NCBI GenBank assembly: GCA_024036415.1
Contig: JAMWET010005504.1
Coordinates: 62,001-126,000 of the forward strand
Source of the DNA: Prochilodus magdalenae
Taxonomy: Eukaryota; Chordata; Actinopteri; Characiformes; Prochilodontidae
DNA length: 64,000 bases
Direction of reading: 5' to 3'
Positions within the stretch are counted from its first letter, which is position 1. Every line of letters begins with the position of its first letter. Positions 60,101-64,000 of this stretch are shown piece after piece. The translations under genes were made by a program, and so were the position numbers. The notes beneath the pieces were generated by a model, which was given only the letters and a program-made list of their open reading frames with translations, made no database searches and was not told the origin of the DNA.

Positions 60101-61476
60101 GTGTTTAACTTTACTATATAACTTACTATGGAGTACATTTTCACAAATGTTCACAATAAAAAAATTACTTTAATATTATGTGTACGATGGGTTGAGTACT
60201 GACTGGTCAACAAGATTAAACCTTACCTTACGAACAAAGACAGTTCTATGCTATTACCTCTCTATGGCTGACAAAAAAATTTCTGAGGGTTATCTTCTCT
60301 GTGAAATAAATGATTTCTCATAAATGATGAACTGCTCTGATTGTAGATTTCTATTTGGCTTGTGTCACAAACTATAATTTCAAACAAGAAATAAATGAAT
60401 TCCACATTGTATTGACATTAGGATTAATTGTCAAATAAATAATTACGATTAAATATTTTAATTCTAGTTTTCTGTTCAGTATTTGCTGCTATTAAAGTAC
60501 AAATCTGAAGTGACCAGATTATTTGCTAGCTAACACTACTGACTAATCAGTACTGCACACACAATCACACAAGACTAAAAATCTTACCAAAAAAAAACAA
60601 AAAAAAAAACACTGTGAATGTGTGTGAAAAGTTTTTTGTTTTTTTGCCACTGTACTGTAAGCATGTTAGAGGATCAAGCTAGAACATTTTTTACTTTCAT
60701 AACCTGGATGATGTCACAGTGATTACATTTGCTGGGTTTACATTTGCATGATTACATTGATATGGTTAGTAGAACACCACGGATGTTTTGTAATATTAGT
60801 AAGCAACTGAGACAGAGCATTTATATAATCTCATAAGTTCACCGGCCAAAAAGTTAGTCATCTTGCATAGTAGAGGTAGTTACTTCAGACTCCTGTAGAT
60901 GGTGTTGCATGAGGATGATGGGGCTATAAATGCTTGTGGGTTGTGTGTGACAGGATTCATAGATTGATAAGAGGTGGTACAGTGCACTGACTGTCTCGTT
61001 CGTTGGTGGGGGGTGGGGTGGGCTGCAAAACAGATGTTAAGGATTTGCAAGAAGTGGTGATTGCATCTAGGTATGCCAAAGGCCATAGTGTAAAGGAAGT
61101 AGCAAAAATTTCAGGTGCATGGAAGTGAACGGTCATACGGGTCTACCAGGTGGTAATGTTTGTCTGTTGAGATAGACTGATTAAGACTTAGCTAGGATTG
61201 GTAATCTAAATCCATAATTAAAAGCAGAATTACCTGTAATTACCTGTATAATTACCTGTGGTGATATCTACATTTCTCAGATACTCAATCATCAAGGAAT
61301 GTTGCCAGTGGAGACCACAGGACCGACCCTCACTGGCTGAAGTAATTTCAAAGCTACGGCTGGGTGAGAGCAGTGCTAATGATATGGCGGTGGTCCGAGT
61401 GCCTGAGCCTCTGGACTTTGAGAAATACATGCGAGAAGCAGGCTATGGAGAGGCTTACAACTACGCTGTACTCTAA
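54121..61476 (+). CDS. styk1: STYK1-like membrane pseudokinase, nine exons
   Basis: Coding exons: 54121-54175 (exon likely begins at 54120, right after an acceptor), 56250-56555, 56700-56933, 57802-57983, 58360-58440, 59343-59557, 59647-59687, 59952-60048, 61281-61476. They join in frame to 1407 nt, 468 aa; human STYK1/NOK has 422. A short N-terminus with an NTT glycosylation sequon is followed by a single membrane segment at about 27-48 (VIVMPALLLAISLITIITL). Then come a His-rich repeat (70-113) and a kinase-like domain to the end. Human-like segments: PLIMVLEELDNRDLLSFLW, WSFGILLYEMVTLG, CCQWRPQDRPSLAEV, and a C-terminal YNYAVL (human YNYSML). Catalytic motifs are degraded: Arg195 in the VAIK position, HGN at 296-298 for HRD, GLG at 316-318 for DFG. 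Human STYK1, as I recall it, keeps HGD and lacks DFG. It probably acts as a membrane scaffold. Confidence 0.88.
54176..56249. other. styk1 intron 1 with Tc1 insertion
   Basis: The donor is gtaagc at 54176 and the acceptor is ttctttcag ending at 56249. A Tc1-like 5' portion lies at 54304-54700. From 54700 to 55330 the sequence looks repeat-like but is not named, including an open frame at 54826-55065 without family similarity. The rest is AT-rich. Confidence 0.55.
54304..54700 (+). mobile_element. Tc1-like element, 5' portion only
   Basis: It begins TATACACTATATTGCC with an AAAAGTATT word, as in fish Tc1 elements. An open frame at 54285-54632 encodes the transposase start, including SSHEISSLLNIPQSTVSGII and WKRLGTTVAQSQSGRPHKMT, the paired helix-turn-helix region. 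A frameshift follows. Similarity ends near 54700, so the catalytic half is absent. Confidence 0.78.
56402..56533 (+). repeat. styk1: in-frame 33-bp minisatellite, His-rich
   Basis: Four consecutive 33-bp units at 56402-56434, 56435-56467, 56468-56500 and 56501-56533, all in the styk1 reading frame. They encode 11-residue units HHTHRHNTHNE, HHTHRHHTDTE, HHAQRHSTNSR and DHAQRHHRSSR. The CACA-rich DNA suggests growth from a CA-type repeat. The segment sits just inside the membrane by the predicted topology and accounts for most of the excess length over the human protein. Confidence 0.88.
56934..57801. other. styk1 intron 3
   Basis: AT-rich intron containing the AAT/ATT hairpin-forming repeat at 57459-57512. 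No gene is seen inside. Confidence 0.6.
57459..57512. repeat. (AAT)n/(ATT)n inverted microsatellite
   Basis: AAT units run into ATT units and then AAT again, so the tract can fold as nested hairpins. Confidence 0.85.
58107..58215. mobile_element. dispersed-repeat fragment
   Basis: GAGGTGCCCAATCCTTTTCT, then GGGCCGATGTGGTTGCAGG, matches a frequent teleost non-autonomous element with a CCCAATCCTGGTCCTGG / GTGGCTGCAGG core. It lies in styk1 intron 4, between 57984 and 58359. Confidence 0.5.
58441..59342. other. styk1 intron 5
   Basis: A 0.9-kb intron between GTCAGT at 58441 and the acceptor ending at 59342. I see no gene or clear repeat. Confidence 0.55.
60049..61280. other. styk1 intron 8
   Basis: A 1.2-kb intron. 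It holds A-rich runs near 60590-60610. The 60880-61200 part has + strand words (for example GATTTGCAAGAAGTGGTGAT) that could be a worn transposase, but nothing definite was recognised. Confidence 0.5.
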
Positions 61477-62014
61477 TAGTCTCTTGGAATATTATCTTCA
61501 TTCCCAATGGATTTGATTTGCACACTGTCAACTGCTCCATCTATGGTTGTTACTACTGAACATCAACCTGCTGCAAAATGAACACACAACAGAGGCATTT
61601 TCTCTAAATAGAAGGCATCCATAAAGCAGCATGTATCATGCTTCTAGTTGTCTGTGGAAATGTCTAACAGTGTGACACATATGTGGTTCGTATCTGGCAT
61701 TCTTACATCACTAGCATTCCATCCACTTGTAGATGTTGTATTTAACCACAATGTTGAGCTCTCCATAGCAGGTGAAATAAAATGTCTAACCATGGGATGA
61801 GCTGCAAGTTGAGCAATTATATGACTCATTTCAAATCTACAGACAAGTCCCTCAATTAGTGCTGCTAGTTGTGTGTATAGACATGTAGAAGAGACAAAAA
61901 TAATTATTGGATCACCTACATATTGGTAGGAATGAGCGAGATTTAAAAAGAATTAGCACCTATACATTATACAGTATATTTATATACTACATATTTACTC
62001 CCCGAAACAATAAA
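61477..62014 (+). other. styk1: styk1 3' UTR with poly(A) candidates
   Basis: After the TAA stop, AATAAA hexamers lie at 61776-61781 and 62009-62014. Either could end the transcript, giving a 3' UTR of roughly 0.3 or 0.55 kb. Confidence 0.4.
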
Positions 62015-63589
62015 CACAGTCTGCTGCAACTTTGTCCTACTTCCTATTCTTAGTTTATGTTTTTTTTATGGTTTAATTTTTAAAAAATTAAGAAAAACAT
62101 ATATTTAATAATTTAATACTGAGCAACCTGTCTGTTTAACATATGTTTATTTATTTATTTTACAATTATTTATTTCTTTGGATGTAGATTTGTGGCAAAT
62201 TTCAAAATGCAAGACATTCCCACTTAAGATGTAGGGAAAATACCACAAATATACTCTGGCAGTAAACCAGACACATCAGAGAGAAAGAGAAAGATAGAAT
62301 TTATTCTATAATACATTAATGCCTTTTGAAAGCCCCAAAATCACGGAAAAAGTGATGAAACATTATGTGTACATATTATTCATTATCATTTTTTAACCCT
62401 GTTTCCTGGCTGTCCACATAGATCATAGGAATATGGAAGCTGCTCTAATAACCACGCACTTTAGCTTTTTGTTCCTTAGCAAAAATCACAATGCAGGTCA
62501 GGTCACCTCTGCATTTATTTTTTGTTCTATGCACTTAGAGAACAACACCTCCAGCCTTTAGCCTCACCTTTATTCTCTGCTTTCATTTGTGGTTCTAAAG
62601 TAACTGGTTTTATCATATTATCACAGCGCAGGTGATTTTTTAAAATGGCACTACACAAACTGTGTATCATTAGCCAGGCTAGAGTTCATCATATTCTTTT
62701 ACAAAGGCTGACAGTGAAGCTATAAGATTTTCCAAGAATAGCTGTAGCACTACTATGAATCTTTTTTTTTTAACGCAAGGACAATAGCTTACCCATGCAA
62801 CCTACCTAGGCGTACATGTCATGATAATACAGGATCATGTAAAAAGATTATCTTTGCACATTACAGTTTTCTCCATCCTGCAAATACACCACTTCAAGCC
62901 ATAACAGGCTTCATAAATAGCTCTTAATCAATAGGATCAGGTATGTTGGGAAATAGAAAATATGGAAAATAGCAAAGTTGTGAAGGCACTTAACAGTCCT
63001 CAATCCACAGTGTCATATGTGTTCCAGTAATTTATCTTTTTCCAGCAACATTGTTTATTCTGTAAAAACGCAACTGAAGACGTTCTTTGATTGTTTGCCC
63101 AATGTATACACAAAAGCCAGTTTGGGTCTGATCTCTTGATATTTATTTTGCCTTTTTTTAATGATGATTTCTCCATTTGCTTTTAGAATGTCTTGTTGGC
63201 ATATTCAATTATGAGAAAGGGAGTGAAGGACATTTTTAATAATAAATTTTAATTGTACATAAATACCATATTCTTAAATGTAAATTCAGTGGGGGAAAAA
63301 CCTTTCTTTTCCTGCTTTCAATAATACACAAGTACATGATGTCGGTACATCCCTTAAAAAAGCTAAGAAGACCGTGTTACTGTATTCATTATTTGTGACT
63401 CAATAGGGCTTAAATGTAATGCTTTTTATGCTATATTAATGTTTTTATTTATGCATGGTTTTCAGCCTCTCAAATTTGTAGTCCTCTGACCTCAAAGTTG
63501 TTTTATGTACTGATGTTGTGTGGTATGTTTTATAGTGTTTACATGTATGTTGATCAATAAAATAAATAAATATATTGAAGTGCTTCATG
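62015..63589. other. intergenic AT-rich DNA
   Basis: No coding frame, RNA gene or named repeat was recognised. The sequence is AT-rich with several short poly(A/T) runs and further AATAAA words near 63557. Confidence 0.5.
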
Positions 63590-63900
63590 ATCGTGACCAG
63601 ATGCGTCTGGCCAGAACTGTGTGTGTGAACAGACAAGCGACCACCTCCGCGTTTAGTGCAGGGGGCCATACACGCGTATCCCACAAGTCAGTCTAGCATT
63701 CTTTAGCTTCCATGGGAGCAGAGGACCCATTAGACTGCCTCTATTAACACGACGCCGGACACAGCACCTTACCTGGGGTCGGAAGGTTGACTGACTGGAC
63801 CCTAGAGCAACATGCGTGGTCCGATGGGTCACGGCACCAGTTGTTTCGTGCTGATGGTAGGGTTTGTTTGTGGCTCGCTCGGAATTGATTGTACGAGCTA
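63590..63900 (+). mobile_element. Tc1-like transposase remnant
   Basis: On the + strand 63590-63880 reads, with in-frame stops, RLARTVCVNRQATTSAF, later DWTLEQHAWSDGSRHQLFRA and DGRVCLW. WSDGSRHQLFRADGRV is the Tc1 segment around the first catalytic Asp (normally WSDESRF). The copy is inactive and may continue past the window. Confidence 0.65.
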
Positions 63901-64000
63901 ACGTTACTTTAAAGCAGCGTCTTCCCACACGGAAGCCTGAAAAAGCAAACACACCGCAATATGAGCGAAAAAAACGGATTTGGATTGGGTCAAATCATTT

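Noticed and set aside
63653..63952. 99-codon - strand frame as the next gene
   Set aside because: The + strand of the same DNA is a Tc1 transposase remnant with a recognisable catalytic segment.

Overview
The window is nuclear DNA of a ray-finned fish. It is AT-rich, with genes split into short exons bounded by GT/AG splice sites, many degenerate Tc1/mariner-type DNA transposons, a tRNA-derived SINE and many CA/GT microsatellites. The SINE tail and the repeat families look otophysan (characin or catfish-like), but that placement is weak. I see no operon, phage, CRISPR or bacterial signal.

Three protein-coding genes can be reconstructed by joining exons in phase. (1) fam131b, + strand: its last four coding exons lie between 1206 and 9755, and its 5' exons lie before the window. 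(2) clcn1, - strand: the skeletal-muscle chloride channel ClC-1 appears complete, with 23 coding exons from 48199 down to 15170 and a predicted length of 1012 aa. All 23 exons join in frame without a stop. (3) styk1, + strand: a single-pass membrane kinase-like protein with nine coding exons from 54121 to 61476 and 468 aa. fam131b and clcn1 are tail to tail, as expected from the human CLCN1-FAM131B neighbourhood. clcn1 and styk1 are head to head, about 5.9 kb apart.

Layout: 1-9755 fam131b and transposon-laden introns; 9756-15169 its 3' UTR, intergenic DNA and the clcn1 3' UTR; 15170-48199 clcn1, whose introns hold a SINE, a hAT-like element and several Tc1 copies; 48200-54119 intergenic; 54120-about 62014 styk1; 62015-64000 intergenic, ending in another Tc1 remnant.

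The genes do not form a pathway. The most interesting points are coding. The styk1 product has lost the residues expected at all three catalytic motifs, so it looks like a pseudokinase. Its juxtamembrane region contains four in-frame copies of a 33-bp, histidine-rich repeat. The neighbouring ClC-1 N-terminus independently carries a Gly-His-His repeat cluster. Among repeats, an 1103-bp hAT-like element keeps a putative zinc-finger segment of its transposase. I found nothing that I would call a new biological system.
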